64,000 bases of DNA from Camarhynchus parvulus (Eukaryota > Chordata > Aves > Passeriformes > Thraupidae), in assembly GCF_901933205.1 (NCBI RefSeq), contig NC_044581.1, positions 15,899,501-15,963,500 on the forward strand, given 5' to 3'. Under the pieces are notes generated by a model. That model was not told where the DNA came from. It was given only the letters and a program-made list of their open reading frames with translations, and did not search any database. Positions 1-12,282 of the stretch are shown here, piece after piece. The translations under genes and the position numbers were made by a program. Within the stretch, counting starts at the first letter, position 1. Each line of letters opens with the position of its first letter.

Positions 1-1450
1 CACAGGAAGAATATGATCATTAACATCTATTGCAAGAAAGCCTTGCCACAGAACCAGGAAATACGTTTTTTCTACTACTCATTATGCTGCTTCCTAAGTC
101 AGTTCTAAGGATTTTTACCTCCATCCTAATAGCTTTTCCAGGACAGTATTTTTGCTAGTCAGCATCTCATCTGAAAGCAGCACCAAGATTTGGATTTTCA
201 GAACATCATGCTTGACTGATAAACAATTGAATTTTAAGAGTTCCCACAATCCAAGCAAGTTGTATAACTGCATGCAGCTGAACTTAAATTAGAAGTAATC
301 TAAATAACAGGCTCTTCCCACATGACACACCTAAAGATGTACATAGGTATTACTTGATATAGATTATGACTGCTGCTACCTTCAGATTTAAATAGTCACA
401 TGTTTCTGAACCAATCTTCCCTCTCTCCCAGACACAGTTGCAGAAGTGGCTTCCAGATTCTCACCTAACTTTAGTGCTCTGTAGCAGACTATAAAAATAG
501 CTAAAACAGACACACAAATATGCATCATTTAGTCAGCAATAAGCTTAACACTTATGTCACATAGGACTCCAGCTTCAAACCCAGACCTAATCCTTTTTCC
601 ACCTGACAATGATTAGGCAATTACAAGACTTCACTTACAATCAGATCAAAACCATCCTGTGTTTCTTTATTCCTACAAAGAAACAGGCATGACTAATTTG
701 CTTCTTCTAGGCTACCAACATGCAAATTGACAGAGCTACTCAGTTTAGTTGGTAGTAATTTGATAATCTACACAAAGTTAAGAGGCCATTCCTTTCACAG
801 GTAGTAAGTAACCTGCAGCAGAAGCTACATAGGTTTTGAAACTAGGGCCAAAATTAAAGCAAGATAAAACAAAACCAAAAAAAAAAAAAAACCACCAAAA
901 AAACCCCACGAAGTCAGTGGAGTCCAAGCTACCAAAATCCAGAAAGAGGAACACAGGCTAGACAAGACTCTTCAAGCTGGGCTCAGCAGCAGCAGCAGAA
1001 AGCCAGTCTGCCTGGACTCTGTTCCTCTTAGCAAATTATCTTGCTCACAACACACACTGCTCTGCAAAGGCAGTGATAAAAGATAAGGGATTTGGTCATG
1101 CTCCCTTCTTGTGGGACTCTTGTGGCTTCACAGCTTTTTCAGGCCACTGTAGCATCACAAAACCAGTCAGCTCCCTACAAACGCTGGGGCATATATGGTA
1201 GCATATGTTGTGGCAAGCAAGCTCTCCAGAAGCCCACCTGGGCAGACGCACCAGGGGCCAGGGACAGCAGAGCTCAGGTCACCGAGCAGCACTCACATCA
1301 CCTCCACGCTGCTGGGTGCACAACGAGCACGGCCTAGCGCCCATCAGCGCTCACCGGGCTGTACCGAGCACACTGCCGAGGGCAGCCGGTGGAGCATCGC
1401 TTCTGACACTGACAACTGCTGTGTTGCCTGCGCTCCCTGATGTGCCATGG
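1..1450. other. AT-rich non-coding stretch, probably ANKRD27 intron or flank
   Basis: No recognisable coding exon on either strand and no long open frame before the CpG island. It holds an A-rich low-complexity run and a short CAG run near 985–1000. Gene order in other amniotes would place the first intron of ANKRD27 (minus strand) here, but no ANKRD27 coding sequence is visible, so this is inference from synteny. Confidence 0.4.
866..908. repeat. A-rich low-complexity tract
   Basis: Runs of A broken by short C groups, including about 15 consecutive A. It may be a degraded retroposon tail or a simple slippage repeat. No element body was recognised beside it. Confidence 0.7.
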
Positions 1451-2480
1451 CCTGACTTGAGCTAAGTGCAAGTGCCCCGGACCGCACGCCAGCCCTTCCT
1501 GCGGATGACAACAGCAGCGAGCTCCTTCCCCAGCCGGGTCCCGGCGGGTCTGCGACACACGGGACACCCGGGGGGCCGGGCAAGGCCGACCCGCCGTGCA
1601 CAGCGGGGCTCAACAAGGCGAGGACCAACCGTGCCGCGGCAGCCACTGACCAGGCCATGTGTCCTCACGGCCCGACCCCGCCGCACTCCGGCCCGGGCGA
1701 AGGCCGAGCACGGCCGCGCCACCGCCCAGGCCGCGGCCAAGCAGCCCCCGGGGCACGGCACGGCGGGCCGGGAGCGCTCCGCGCTCCCATCTCGGCGGGA
1801 CGGTCCCAGCGGGAGCCGCAGGCTGCCCGGGGCGGGAGCGCTACTCACACCGACACCATCGCCTCCCTGCTCCCCGGCCGCAGAGCCGCTGCCGCCCGCC
1901 TCCCCCGCCGCTCCGCGCCCCGGCCAAGCCCTACCGGGGTCCAGGGCGGGCCCGGCGCGGCCGCACGAAGCCAATGGCTGGGCAGAGGCGGGAGGGAGCG
2001 GGCGAAGAGCCGGGAGCACCGCGGGATCGCTGCCTGCGGAGGCGGAGCCTGCGAGGGCTTATAGGGCCGGGCCGGGCGCTCCCCCCATGTGACCGCGCGG
2101 GCGCCCAGCTGGGGCGAGTTAAGTGGCGGCGGCGGGGACCGCCGGCTGCCCGGCTGCCGCTCCCCAGAGCTTTAGCCTTGGCTTTTTTGATTTCTTATTT
2201 TTTTCTCCTCCATCCTTGGCGTTGGGCACTTTTCAAACAGCAGCGGCGCGGACCGAGCCGCCCCGGCGGCGCTGCAGGCGGCGGAGCGATGCTGCCTGCC
2301 CGCCTGGGCTCCCCGCCGCCCGCCCGGGCTCCCGGAGCCGCCGGCGCCGCCTGACCAGCGGGTAAGGGGGTGCTGGATGCAGGCGCGATCCGGAGGCAGT
2401 GCTTGCCATGTGTGCTGGTAGCGCCCGGCTGTGGCAGCGCCCGGGGCCCGGCACCGGGTAAGTCAGGGCGGCACCGGGCA
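1450..2480. promoter_or_regulatory. CpG-island promoter, probably bidirectional (RGS9BP + / ANKRD27 -)
   Basis: Sharp rise in G+C and CpG density compared with the AT-rich flanks, ending at the RGS9BP start codon. On the plus side, donor-like GTAAG sites lie near 2362 and 2458, so RGS9BP may have an alternative leader. On the minus side, a consensus GTGAGT donor (reverse complement of 1843–1848) could end a non-coding first exon. In amniotes ANKRD27 starts head-to-head with RGS9BP, so a shared promoter is the likely reading. Transcript starts cannot be placed from sequence. Confidence 0.6.
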
Positions 2481-2484
2481 CGGC

Positions 2485-2500
2485 CCCCGCCACCACCATG
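2485..2500 (+). promoter_or_regulatory. RGS9BP: Strong Kozak context deciding the RGS9BP start
   Basis: The sequence before the ATG reads GCCACCACC and G follows it, matching the optimal vertebrate initiation context. No other in-frame ATG gives a better family match. Confidence 0.8.
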
Positions 2501-3211
2501 GTGAAGGAGGAGTGCAAGGCGCTGCTGGACGCGCTCAACAAGGTGACCGCCTGCTACCGGCACATGGTGCTGACCATCGGCGGCACCTCGGACTCCCAGA
2601 ACCTACGGGAGGAGCTCAAGAAAACCCGGCAGAAAGCTCAGGAGCTGGCGGTGGCCAACAGGAACAAGCTCACCACGGTCCTGAAGGACAAAAGCGTGAG
2701 TAAGGAAGATAAAGCCGAGTTCGAGAGGCTATGGGTGATTTTCTCCACGTGCCTAGAGATCCTGGAGATCGATATGAGGAGAGCCTTGGAGCTGGGCCAC
2801 GAGTTCCCGCTGAACGTCCCCAAAAAGCACCTGATCCAGACGGGCATGAGTGGGGGAACCTCCGGCGTGGCCGCCCGCGCCATGAGCGTCCAGAACATGA
2901 AATACGAGGCTGAGCACAACATAGACGTGGTGGATTTGAAAGACCTCGAGAACGAGATCAACCAGGTAGGAGAGATGATGTACGAGATGGAGATGAAGGT
3001 CAATGTCCCCCAGTGGACAGTAGAGGCTAAGCAAGACCCAGGGGCTGAACTGAAATCCACCATCAGCGTGGGCGCTTCCTCTATTGGCATGATCTCTGTG
3101 GAGGAAAATAAATCCTTCTGCGATATCAGCAAGGTTCTAGCTGGGATTATTTTCACTGCTGTGCTCATTATCGCTATTGTCCTGGCAGTGTGTGTGGTAA
3201 AACTGTCTTAG
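2498..3211 (+). CDS. RGS9BP: Regulator of G-protein signalling 9-binding protein (R9AP), single exon
   Basis: R9AP anchors the RGS9-1/Gbeta5 GTPase-activating complex to photoreceptor disc membranes and so speeds transducin shut-off (family knowledge). The frame is intact for 237 residues, close to the mammalian length of about 235, in one exon as in mammals. The start sits in an almost ideal Kozak context (GCCACCACCATGG). The N-terminal half is helical and charged ([30 protein letters not shown]), resembling the syntaxin-like three-helix region. A middle linker follows, then a C-terminal membrane anchor at about residues 214–234 ([18 protein letters not shown]) with only three residues after it, i.e. 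a tail-anchored protein. The gene lies downstream of a CpG island and upstream of NUDT19, the conserved amniote order. No frameshift or missing segment was seen. Confidence 0.95.
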   Translation: MVKEECKALLDALNKVTACYRHMVLTIGGTSDSQNLREELKKTRQKAQELAVANRNKLTTVLKDKSVSKEDKAEFERLWVIFSTCLEILEIDMRRALELGHEFPLNVPKKHLIQTGMSGGTSGVAARAMSVQNMKYEAEHNIDVVDLKDLENEINQVGEMMYEMEMKVNVPQWTVEAKQDPGAELKSTISVGASSIGMISVEENKSFCDISKVLAGIIFTAVLIIAIVLAVCVVKLS

Positions 3212-3760
3212 GGTGGTGCAAGCTCTGACACGAGCGACCCTTCTCCAGCCTGTCTCTGGAGTGTTTCATGCCTCACCTTCACTTCCGAAGTGTGTTACTT
3301 GGATGAACTGAGAATTTTAAACGAGCACTTGAAAGAACAAAGCAGAACTTCTGCCTCTGGATACCCTAAAATGCACTATTTGTTTCTTCATGCTTTTTGA
3401 AGAAAAGGGACGCAAATCAGCCTGCAGAATAGAATGTCTTCGTTTACTGGACTTGGAACAGTTAAGCGAATATCAGGGTATTATCACTACTGGCTGTAAC
3501 AGGGATTTGCCTGCTATTAATAGGTCACTATTCTCAGAAGCCTGTGGTTTTTGTTCTTCACTAGGCTCTGGTGTTTGCTGCTGGTCACTGTTTACAGTAT
3601 TGGAGGGTAACATAAATTTGATGGCTAATATGGGTGTTTTTTCTGACCAACTGAATAGAATACTTCATTTTTTTCATCAAATACAAAACGTATTTCTTGA
3701 GCAGAGGAAAGGGGTAACGATGAAAACCCCAATAAAAGAATGTAACCAAGCTCTATTTTA
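3212..3760 (+). other. RGS9BP: RGS9BP 3' untranslated region
   Basis: Sequence between the RGS9BP stop and the first good polyadenylation signal. An open frame at 3390–3761 lies inside it but has no family resemblance and is treated as chance. The 3' end is inferred from the AATAAA at 3731. Confidence 0.5.
3731..3736 (+). terminator. RGS9BP: Polyadenylation signal AATAAA for RGS9BP
   Basis: Canonical hexamer about 520 bases after the RGS9BP stop, with T-rich and G/T-rich sequence shortly downstream. Another AATAAA occurs near 4750 and could be a distal site. Confidence 0.5.
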
Positions 3761-6560
3761 AATAAGTTAATGGTTGGGGAGGGGGGAGAAAACAGAACGA
3801 TGTTTGATACCAAGTACTGTTTGTTGATTTAGACTGGAGTGTACGGAACCAAGTTGCATGAATTGGCACAGCACATGTCAATGACTAATCGCTTTCCAAA
3901 TCCAGAGTGAAAAAAGGGAGAGTTGCATATGCAGAAAAATACTAGCAAGCCTCATGGTTTTCATTCACATTTACCACAATTTTATCTTTCCTTGCAGAAA
4001 GACTGATTCTTGCTTCTGATTTTAATTTTTCTTTCTGAAGCAGCAATTTGTACTCTGTGATTAACTATGAAAACAGGAGCAATGAATCTACCCACAGCAG
4101 ATGCAGTAACATGGGAAAATAGATTTTAGCAAAGAGAAATGATGCTAAGTTAAAGAAGACTTTCCCAAGTCTGCTGTTGACAGGGATCCCTTCTCCTGTT
4201 GACAGGGAGGGACTGATGCTTGTATGTGTACAGCCACGTTTCTGCAAGCTCCCAAATTGCAGAAATCCAGACAAAGCTAAAAATGTGTCTCAGTTTCATA
4301 TCTCAGTCATTTCTGATTAATCATCTGGGAAACAGGAAGCCTGTAGGATTGGTCCCATTTGATAACACTACTGTTCTGGAAGGGAAATGCAACAGCATTA
4401 AACTTTCTAGTTCTTCCCTGTGGAATTGTCAACATTTAAATATAAAACTGTGAGAACATACACTTAGCAGAGAAGCTTTACAGTATTTTGTAAAAAGGAT
4501 TTATGTGTTATGGTATTTATTATTTACTTCTGGAAATACCTTCTAGTGCTGTGGTCACACACTGTCTGTTCAGGAATGCTTGGTACATGTGCTACAGTGC
4601 CATAGGTGTATATGGGGCACTCCACAGCCAAATATAAAGACCCCAAAATACTGGGGGATAAGAAGTCATTCTTCTTCATTGATTATTACAGGAACATTAT
4701 CAAAAAGTAATAATCAGACGTGTTTTATGAACAGTCTTCATGCTTGTTAAATAAAATTGACAACATGCATAAACACCTAATATTTTTTAATATTTTTGAT
4801 TTAAGAAGTAAACATACTTCAAGAAACTGCAGCAAACAGATTAATCTTTAAAACTTAACTGGATTTATGGTGGGGGGAAGTGTATTTGAATCTGGTCACT
4901 TGTAGGTGAGGAAAAAATAGTAAGTGGAAGCCTGAATTCAAAGCTATAGATTATCCTTATGTTGAAGGATAATGTGAGCTCTGCACATTGGTCCAGTCTA
5001 ACTCCGTTCTCTCAGGATTTCAAAGTGTTCCAAGACAACTCCACATTCCTTTCTGTTGTGTCTCACTCATTCCATAGGATATGTTTTATATGTAGTTAAT
5101 CTCTGTCTGTAGAGATCCCTGACAGCTTTCTAACAAAGCCAGGTCTGTATTTACCCGTGCTACAGTTCCAGCCTGCCTAGACAAGCTGTAATTGCTGAGT
5201 GTTCATTTAAATTGGAGGATCTCCTTCACAACCACAATAAGTAAACATATTTAAGGAAAATACAGTAAAAGCTGCAGAAGAATGTACCTATTTGGATTGC
5301 CACCTCTTGTCATTAAGGACTGTGGATGTTTTCACATTTTGCACTCTCACTTTGTTCACAGGAAGGTAGAGAAGCCATTGGGCTCTGTTCTGTGCTTCCT
5401 GAAAACTCCATAAACCTTGTGAAATCAGACCATTTAACCACATGTTCTCAAACTCCCAAGTCATGAATGCAAGTCTGTTTTCTAAGTAAGTGGATAGTAA
5501 ATGCTAACAATGACAACATTCATTATCTTCTATCTCTGTATCTTCCACACACCTAACCATAGATAAACAGTTTATCCATGCTTAGTTGTGTAGAAGAATT
5601 TTTAAGACTAAGTCATCTTCGAAAGCAAGCCTCAATGGGTTGGTAAACTGTTACGTTTTCAGCCCATTGCAGTTTTGGTTTTTTATTTGGATTTTTTAAT
5701 ACAGGACTCAAAGAATTCATAGAAATAGCTCATAAGTATGTAAGTCTTGCTTTATTATGAATATGCACACAATTACTACTTAAAAGATTGGCCTTGGAAA
5801 AAGAATTTTCAAATACTAAGACAAAGCTGGCTGCAAATTAATTCATCATTAGTATGTTCCTAAAAATCTGTATCATCTTATATTTAGCCTATCTATCTGA
5901 AATTAATAGATTAAGTAGAATTCTAACAGAGGATTGGCACTGTCTACATGGATAAAGTGCTGCCACTCATCTCCTACACATGTTTGTTCCATGTGACAGA
6001 GTTTGGCACGACAGTGCACAAAACCAAAAGTAAATGAAACCTCCATTGTCCAAAAGTACAGAGGCTTCCTCTAAATTAAGAAATAGAGATAAAGATTTGC
6101 AGTCTTCATTTTCTCCCTCTACTGGAATGCAACTGGAAATGCTACTTTCTAAGTGAAAAATGGGAATTCATACTTCAAAATACTCTATATTGAAACAGCA
6201 TGATGAAAAAGCACATACTCTCATGTTGATTGGTGAGAATGTAATTATACATTCTGTATAATTACATATACATATATACAATACTTATAATGTACAAGAG
6301 AAGATGGTCATTGCTTAATTAATATCAATGTTGATCTACTTCAGCTCTTTTGTCTTTATTCACAGAATACACATATTAAATTTGCTGTATAGTAAAATCT
6401 TACTCCTGACTTGAATTACACTGGTTTTGCCTGTGCATGGGTGGTATTTTCTACACTTTGAATAATGCAAACCTGTTACTGTCACTGTTTATTTAACTTA
6501 AAATAAAGTACTTCCTTAAAACTTACTGGTTTGCTTGCAGCAGTAAGTCAAATAAAATCT
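3761..6560. other. Intergenic AT-rich DNA without recognised genes
   Basis: Only short, unrelated open frames on both strands. No CpG cluster, RNA gene or clear repeat body was recognised. A few TA-rich stretches occur (for example 6240–6295). Confidence 0.6.
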
Positions 6561-6564
6561 TCAA

Positions 6565-7012
6565 AGCAGGTCCAGAGGAGGTCACAAAGATATCACAGGG
6601 ATAAAGCACCTCTGCTGTGAGGAAAGGCTGGGAGAATTGGGACTGTTCAGCCTGCAGAAGACAAACTTTGGGGTGACCTAACTGTGCCCTTCCAATGCCT
6701 GAAGGGAGCCTGCAAGAAAGATGGAGAGAGCTTATTCACAAGGGATGGAGTCACAAGGGGGAATGGCTTCACACTGACAGAGCTGGTTCAGATGAGATGC
6801 TGGGAAGAAACACTGCCCCTGTGAGGGCAGTGAGGCCCTGGCACAGGGTGCCCAGAGAAGCTGTGGCTGCCCCATCCCTGGAAACATTCCAGGCCAGGCT
6901 GGACAAGGCTTGGCACAATCTGGTCTGGTGGAAGGTGTCCTTGCCCATGGAAGGGGTTGAAACCAGATGATCTTTAAGGTCTCCCATTTCAAACCATTCT
7001 ATGACTCTTTGA
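6565..7012 (+). mobile_element. CR1 LINE 3' fragment, plus orientation
   Basis: About 450 bases match the conserved 3' part of avian CR1: the 'tccagaggagg' start, 'gagaattgggactgttcagc', 'gcccagagaagctgtgg', 'atgatctttaaggtc' and the 3' end 'ccattctatgactct'. It is 5'-truncated, as most CR1 copies are. An open frame at 6695–6970 is just readable CR1 sequence. Confidence 0.93.
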
Positions 7013-9955
7013 AAAGCTAGAATATTAATATAGCTTATCTGTAGTAAGCTCTTCTAAACTAAAGTTCCTGTTTCAACCACAGTACTAAAAGTAACGTGCT
7101 AAGCCCTCTCATTAGTTTTGTAAACATCAACACAGCCTTCTCAAGCTCCCAAGCTGAATAGTGATGTGGCATACACTGCTAGGGAATTAACAGTCTGAAA
7201 AGCCAGGAAATCCCTGCCTTAGGAAACAGCTACAATAACATTTAGGCTAACATGATTCTGCCTTCAGCGCTGGATGTCCAGTGTTAAGTACAGAACCACT
7301 GGCTTGGACAACCTGAAAACCAGACCAGGCTGGACTAACAAGTGGAATCTCCTTGTGTTAGGATCCAAACTCTGTCTCTTTCAGCCAGCAAAGCTGGCAT
7401 TAACTTTAGCAAAAGATTTACACAACCTAAGAAGTGTGAAACTTGGTCTTGCGCTATTGGTAGCAATAATGATCAACAGTTGTATCAAACCATCAGAACT
7501 GAGTCTGTTAAATGCAGCAATTTGTAATTTCATTCCAGGATTTCCAGTCCATCACCATAAAAACCCATTACCCTTTTTTCTAGTTTAGGAATATAGGACC
7601 ATAATTAAAGTTTCTCTTGATGTTGCAAACAATGTAACATCAAATTTCAGCACTATGAATATAAAATAAAATTAGTTTCAAAATTCTTCATGCAAGTATG
7701 AAAATATTTTTTACAGTAATGCAATTATTTAAAACTGGACTAAATGACTGATGTAATTAGCTTTCAGATTAAAAATTAAACATGTGCTTATTGTTCATAG
7801 AGAGGATTGGTTACAGGCTTGCTTTTCCTTCTCTGGAAGGTTTGTGTTGTTTATGTTTGCTTTCCAGAAATACCTTCTATTTAAGTGCTAATGGAACTCC
7901 TAGTCAACATATTTACCCTTCACAGATTTTCATTATGTAAAAAGTCATTCAGTAAGACCAGTGGATTACAGATCTCTAAGTGCTTTCTCTCAATACGATT
8001 ATGTAAGTCTTAATACAGGAAGAGATCTGGACAAAATAGTTCACACGTGAGCAGCATTGCTACAGTAAGTGTACAATAAAACTGGGATTAGAAAATAATG
8101 TCTTTCATGTAAAATTATCCACATGTGTTTAGGGAACAACAAAAAAGGAAAGGAGATGGATGTATGTAGTAAATACCAAGTTTTGCTTTTCGTTATATAC
8201 AACAGCATCCCAATGTTAAACTACAGCTTCTCTATAAAAAAAGGAATATCTTATGCCCAATGGGACAGAGGATATAAAATATCCCTGAGTGGAACTGACT
8301 CCATTCTCTTATTATGTCTTACAGAGTAAGAGTAAAACTATTTTAATTTGCTACATGCTGTTATCCATTTTACAGAAGACAATCCTTATCTCCCCCAGCT
8401 CCACAGTACAATGACTTTCTCCTGGAAGGAGGCAGTCCCACATGGCTGGCTTCCATCACCCACCCTCACAGCTCACTGCTGTGGTACTGGGTGCAGCTGG
8501 GATGTGGCATTAGCAGCTGCCACTGCAGAACCTGTGCAAAGGTGAAAAATCACAGGGCATTTAGCCAGCACCAGGGCTCTGGTGGATCCTCTCGGCCAGC
8601 CAAGCACGAGTGTTCCATGCTGGAAGCAATGTGACTGCAAACACAAATCCAATCACAACCTCTCTGAAACTGCCACCACAGAGGCCACTTACCAAATGCA
8701 ATTATGTTTATTTCTCAGTTCCAGCCATTTGTGAGAATATCGACTGTGATTTACCAGAGTGACAGAAACTGACTTGTCAGCCCTCCACAGGGTCAGGTGG
8801 GTTTTTGTTTTGTTCTCTTTCCTTGAATTGTATGTTTTATTTACACTGCATTGCATGACATTATTTATCATATACTTAAATCTCCACCAAATTAAACAAA
8901 CTCACAAATCCTCCCAGAGCTAGGTATAATTCAGCTGCACAGAAATGAAGTCACAGCTGTGGTATAAATGTGCTCTGTTATTTCCACTGTGCATGAAATT
9001 ATCACTGCAGCCTCTGATCAGTCAGGTCTGTCTCACACACAAATGTTCAAGTAACACACACAGTTGAACTCACTGATGTGCCACAGCACTAAGAAACCAT
9101 ACAGCCAAACAACTGACTTTAAAAATCATGGGGCTTTTGAAAGAATAATAAACCTCATGTTTAAGAGTCATCTACAATTATCTTGGGAAAAAAATTTAAA
9201 TGCAATTTCTTTGTGTGATCCAGAAAAATCTATACAGAAATAGCATAAACTTTGGGGAGGAAAAAAACCACAAGAAAGGGGAAATAAGAAAAAAAAGGCA
9301 AAAGAAAATACTTAACTATTTATACCATATAAAATGACTGAGGACTGCCAGAGACAGCAAACATGATACTCCCTCAGCAACTTAATCTAATATGCTAATT
9401 GCAGGTGTAACTTAAGATATACACATTTGAATTCTGGGTCCTGGAAGGTGTGCTCCAAATGATTCCTCAAACAAGCCACCAGTACTCAGTTTGGCAAGAA
9501 ATTACATGTGTGAAAACTATTCACACAACTAAAAGCTGCAGAATTAGAACCATAATTTCCATTTCCATAAGATGTGTAATCCATTTGGTGCCTGTTGGAG
9601 ATGATTAGATGATGGAAGTAGAACAGTTCCAGTTGTTAATATTATCTGTAATCTAGTTTTCTCATCTGCCTAATTTGTTGGAATATCATATTTTGTATGA
9701 GGTTAGCTGGTTTTTTTTAAATTTTTCTTTTTACTCAATCTATATAATGGTGTTATAATCATAAACCTGCATTTCCTACATGTGACATTTATTCACAATA
9801 TGGAAACAATACTTGAAAACCTATATAGTGAGTAATCTATTTACTTTTCATATTAATTATTAAGTCTGCCTATTCGTTGATATTGTATGAGCTAAAGAAT
9901 CTAAAAGGTTTAGCATGTCATTTTGCAGTGACCTGGAGGTATTTGAAATGCCATT
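7013..9955. other. Intergenic AT-rich DNA without recognised genes
   Basis: No frame with recognisable homology on either strand; short frames near 7274–7588 and 8123–8545 have no gene-like features. A slightly GC-richer patch at 8440–8700 was not identified. Confidence 0.55.
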
Positions 9956-9960
9956 TGAAA

Positions 9961-10101
9961 TAGCTGGAGGCAATTAAAAGATGTGTAGATGGGGCACTTG
10001 GGGACATGGTTTAGTGGTGGACTTGGCAGTGCTGGCTTCGTGGTTGGACTCAATGATCTTGGGGTTTTTTTTCCCAACCTAAATGACTCTGTGATTCTAC
10101 A
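9961..10101 (+). mobile_element. CR1 LINE 3' terminal fragment, plus orientation
   Basis: Shows the CR1 end pattern: a 'ggttggactcaatgatctt' segment, a T-rich insert, then 'cccaacctaaatgactctgtgattct'. About 140 bases remain. It shares its internal G/T run with the copy at 26.1–26.3 kb, suggesting the same subfamily. Confidence 0.85.
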
Positions 10102-11850
10102 ATACTGTAAAATAAGCCAGTTTTAGAAGCAGTAGACAAACTTAGTGAAATCTCTGCATTTTTTGATACTTGGAGTTGTCACAACTCATTGTAGACACTG
10201 CATCTGCATGGGAACAAAGATGCACCTAAACTAAACCAAGAACTGACTCAGTATAATCATCTCCAACTCACAGGATAGCATGTAAACTAAACTAAATGAT
10301 GAATGGATCTTGTTTTTCATCTGAAATTAATTATTACAGTGGTGAAATCTGCACTGACCTGTCTGGGCAAAATAATTTATGCAATGATGTAACAGAAGGA
10401 ATGAAGTCATTTGATTGCTAAGTAGTGTAATCACATAGGAAAAAAAACCCAGAAAATTAATTTGAGAATCATTTCTATGTATCTAGTGACTTAGACTTTT
10501 TTTAAACAAACTTAGGCTTTTTCTTGTAAGCAGTAACTGAACTGTAGAGAAAAATGTTGAAGTAACCCCTGCATTGCTGAAATATGATGCCACAAAGAAT
10601 TATTATCAGTGCAATAATTTTATGGTATTTTATTTGATGTAATTTTTGCATCACTCAGAAGGGTTTCTTTTTCAATACAACACAATCTGGTTTTGAAAAT
10701 AACCGGAAATACAAAAGTATTTGGGGTCCATTAAGTAAACAATTTTATGTTCTGTCATACAAGAAGCATGAAAGACAGCTGAATTCTTTACTTTTTAGCA
10801 AAACCACCTTTTTTCTTTTTTTAATCATTTAATTTGGAGGGGACCTCTGACTCTTTCTCTACTCTTACACATGTATCTAGCTAACTCTTGCTATGGGGAG
10901 ACTTCTCTCCACACTGAAGTGCCGAGGATTCCCAGCCTACAACTGGCCCTAGAAGTATCATGTCCTTGTGCTGGAATCCTTCCACACAGTAATGTCACAA
11001 ACTGGTGTGCTTGGTTTAGGATTAGTGATAGATTTTCTCAGATTTTCTCTTTTCTTTCTGAAATCACTCATAAAGCTATAGAATATTTAGGTACAAGTGA
11101 GATAAACTCTGCATTCTAGCAGAATATATTGAAGAAAAAACCATCTAAGTTGGAGATGAAGAAACATGCTCTGTAGATAACCTTCCATCTAATTTGTCTT
11201 TAAGAGTTATTCTATATTCATGTGAGCTACCTCCAGCAGGTCAGCTACAGCTTTGAGGGGGCAGATACACACTCCAAGAGCTGATCTTTTGCCTTTCTTA
11301 GCAAGAAAATGGAAGGGGGCAGAACTTCCTTTTGCATCCTTTATCTTTGCTCACAGAGTTTCTGAGTGCTCATTCTCAGAACCCCCTGCAACCTCCAGCC
11401 CTGATAACTGGGTCAGGTAGAGACTCAAACTCCTGGAATTTCACACGAGATGACTTCAGCTTTGCAGTGAATGGATACTGAAATAATCTTCCTAAGGTAA
11501 TTCTGAAAGAAGCCAAAAAACTGCCAGCAATAGGGTGAATCTGCTGACCCTCAGGTAAGGAATGGCACCTTCTTTAGAGGTGCCTTATACTGCAGAACTG
11601 TGTGGAAAAACGCAGCAAATGGAGCAGGGAAGAAAGTTTACCTTAGCTTGCACTTGGCTGTCTTTGGGCCCAAGGAACTGCTCAGGATGCTGAGCTCAGT
11701 CCTGTAAGCCCAGCCCTGGCATTCTCTAGGGTCTGAGGCCACAGCACCGTGCCAGCCACACATCCCATGTGCACTGCCCTGCAGGAATGCCTTGGGAACC
11801 AGACCCATGAGGTTTAATACCACTGGGTGCCAATGAAACCAGGTGAGTTT
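10102..11850. other. Intergenic DNA without recognised genes
   Basis: AT-rich, with a GC-richer patch near 11230–11820. No coding exon, RNA gene or repeat was recognised. Confidence 0.5.
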
Positions 11851-11851
11851 T

Positions 11852-12282
11852 AATCAGGGAGATAAAACACCTCTGCTAGGAGGAAAGGCTGAGAGAATTG
11901 GGATTGTTCAGCCTGCAAATGTGATAGCTTTGGGGTGACCTAATTGTGCCCTTCCTGTGCCTGAAGGAAGCCTGCAAGAAAGGTGAAGAGAAACAATTAA
12001 CAAGGGCCTGGAGTGACAAGGGGGAATGGCTTCACACTGACTGAGAGTAGGTTTACATGGAATATTGGGAAGAAATCATTCCCTGTGAGAGCAATGAGGC
12101 ACTGGAACAGGTTGCCCAGAGAAGCTGTGGCTGCCCCTGGATCCCTGGAAGTGTCCAAGGCCCGGTCTGATGGGGCTTGGCACAACCTGGGATAGTGGAA
12201 GGCGTCCCTGCCCATGGCAGAGGGGGAACCAGGTGATCTTTAAGGTCTCTTCCAACCCAGACCATTTTATGATCCTATGCTT
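11852..12282 (+). mobile_element. CR1 LINE 3' fragment, plus orientation
   Basis: About 430 bases closely parallel the 6.6 kb copy: 'acacctctgctaggaggaaagg', 'ttgttcagcctgcaaa', 'aggttgcccagagaagctgtgg', 'ggtgatctttaaggtctct', ending near 'ccattttatgatcctatg'. It is 5'-truncated and carries many stop codons. Confidence 0.93.

Noticed and set aside
1462..2354. Several long frames in the first CpG island (both strands)
   Set aside because: Compositional frames in CpG-rich DNA; none resembles ANKRD27 or another protein.
2638..3168. 176-codon minus-strand frame
   Set aside because: Antisense shadow of RGS9BP with no independent support.
3390..3761. 123-codon plus-strand frame after RGS9BP
   Set aside because: Lies in the likely 3' UTR, ends at the polyadenylation signal and shows no protein-like features.
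6695..6992. Open frames on both strands near 6.7–7.0 kb
   Set aside because: Readable CR1 3' sequence, which is not coding in this part of the element.
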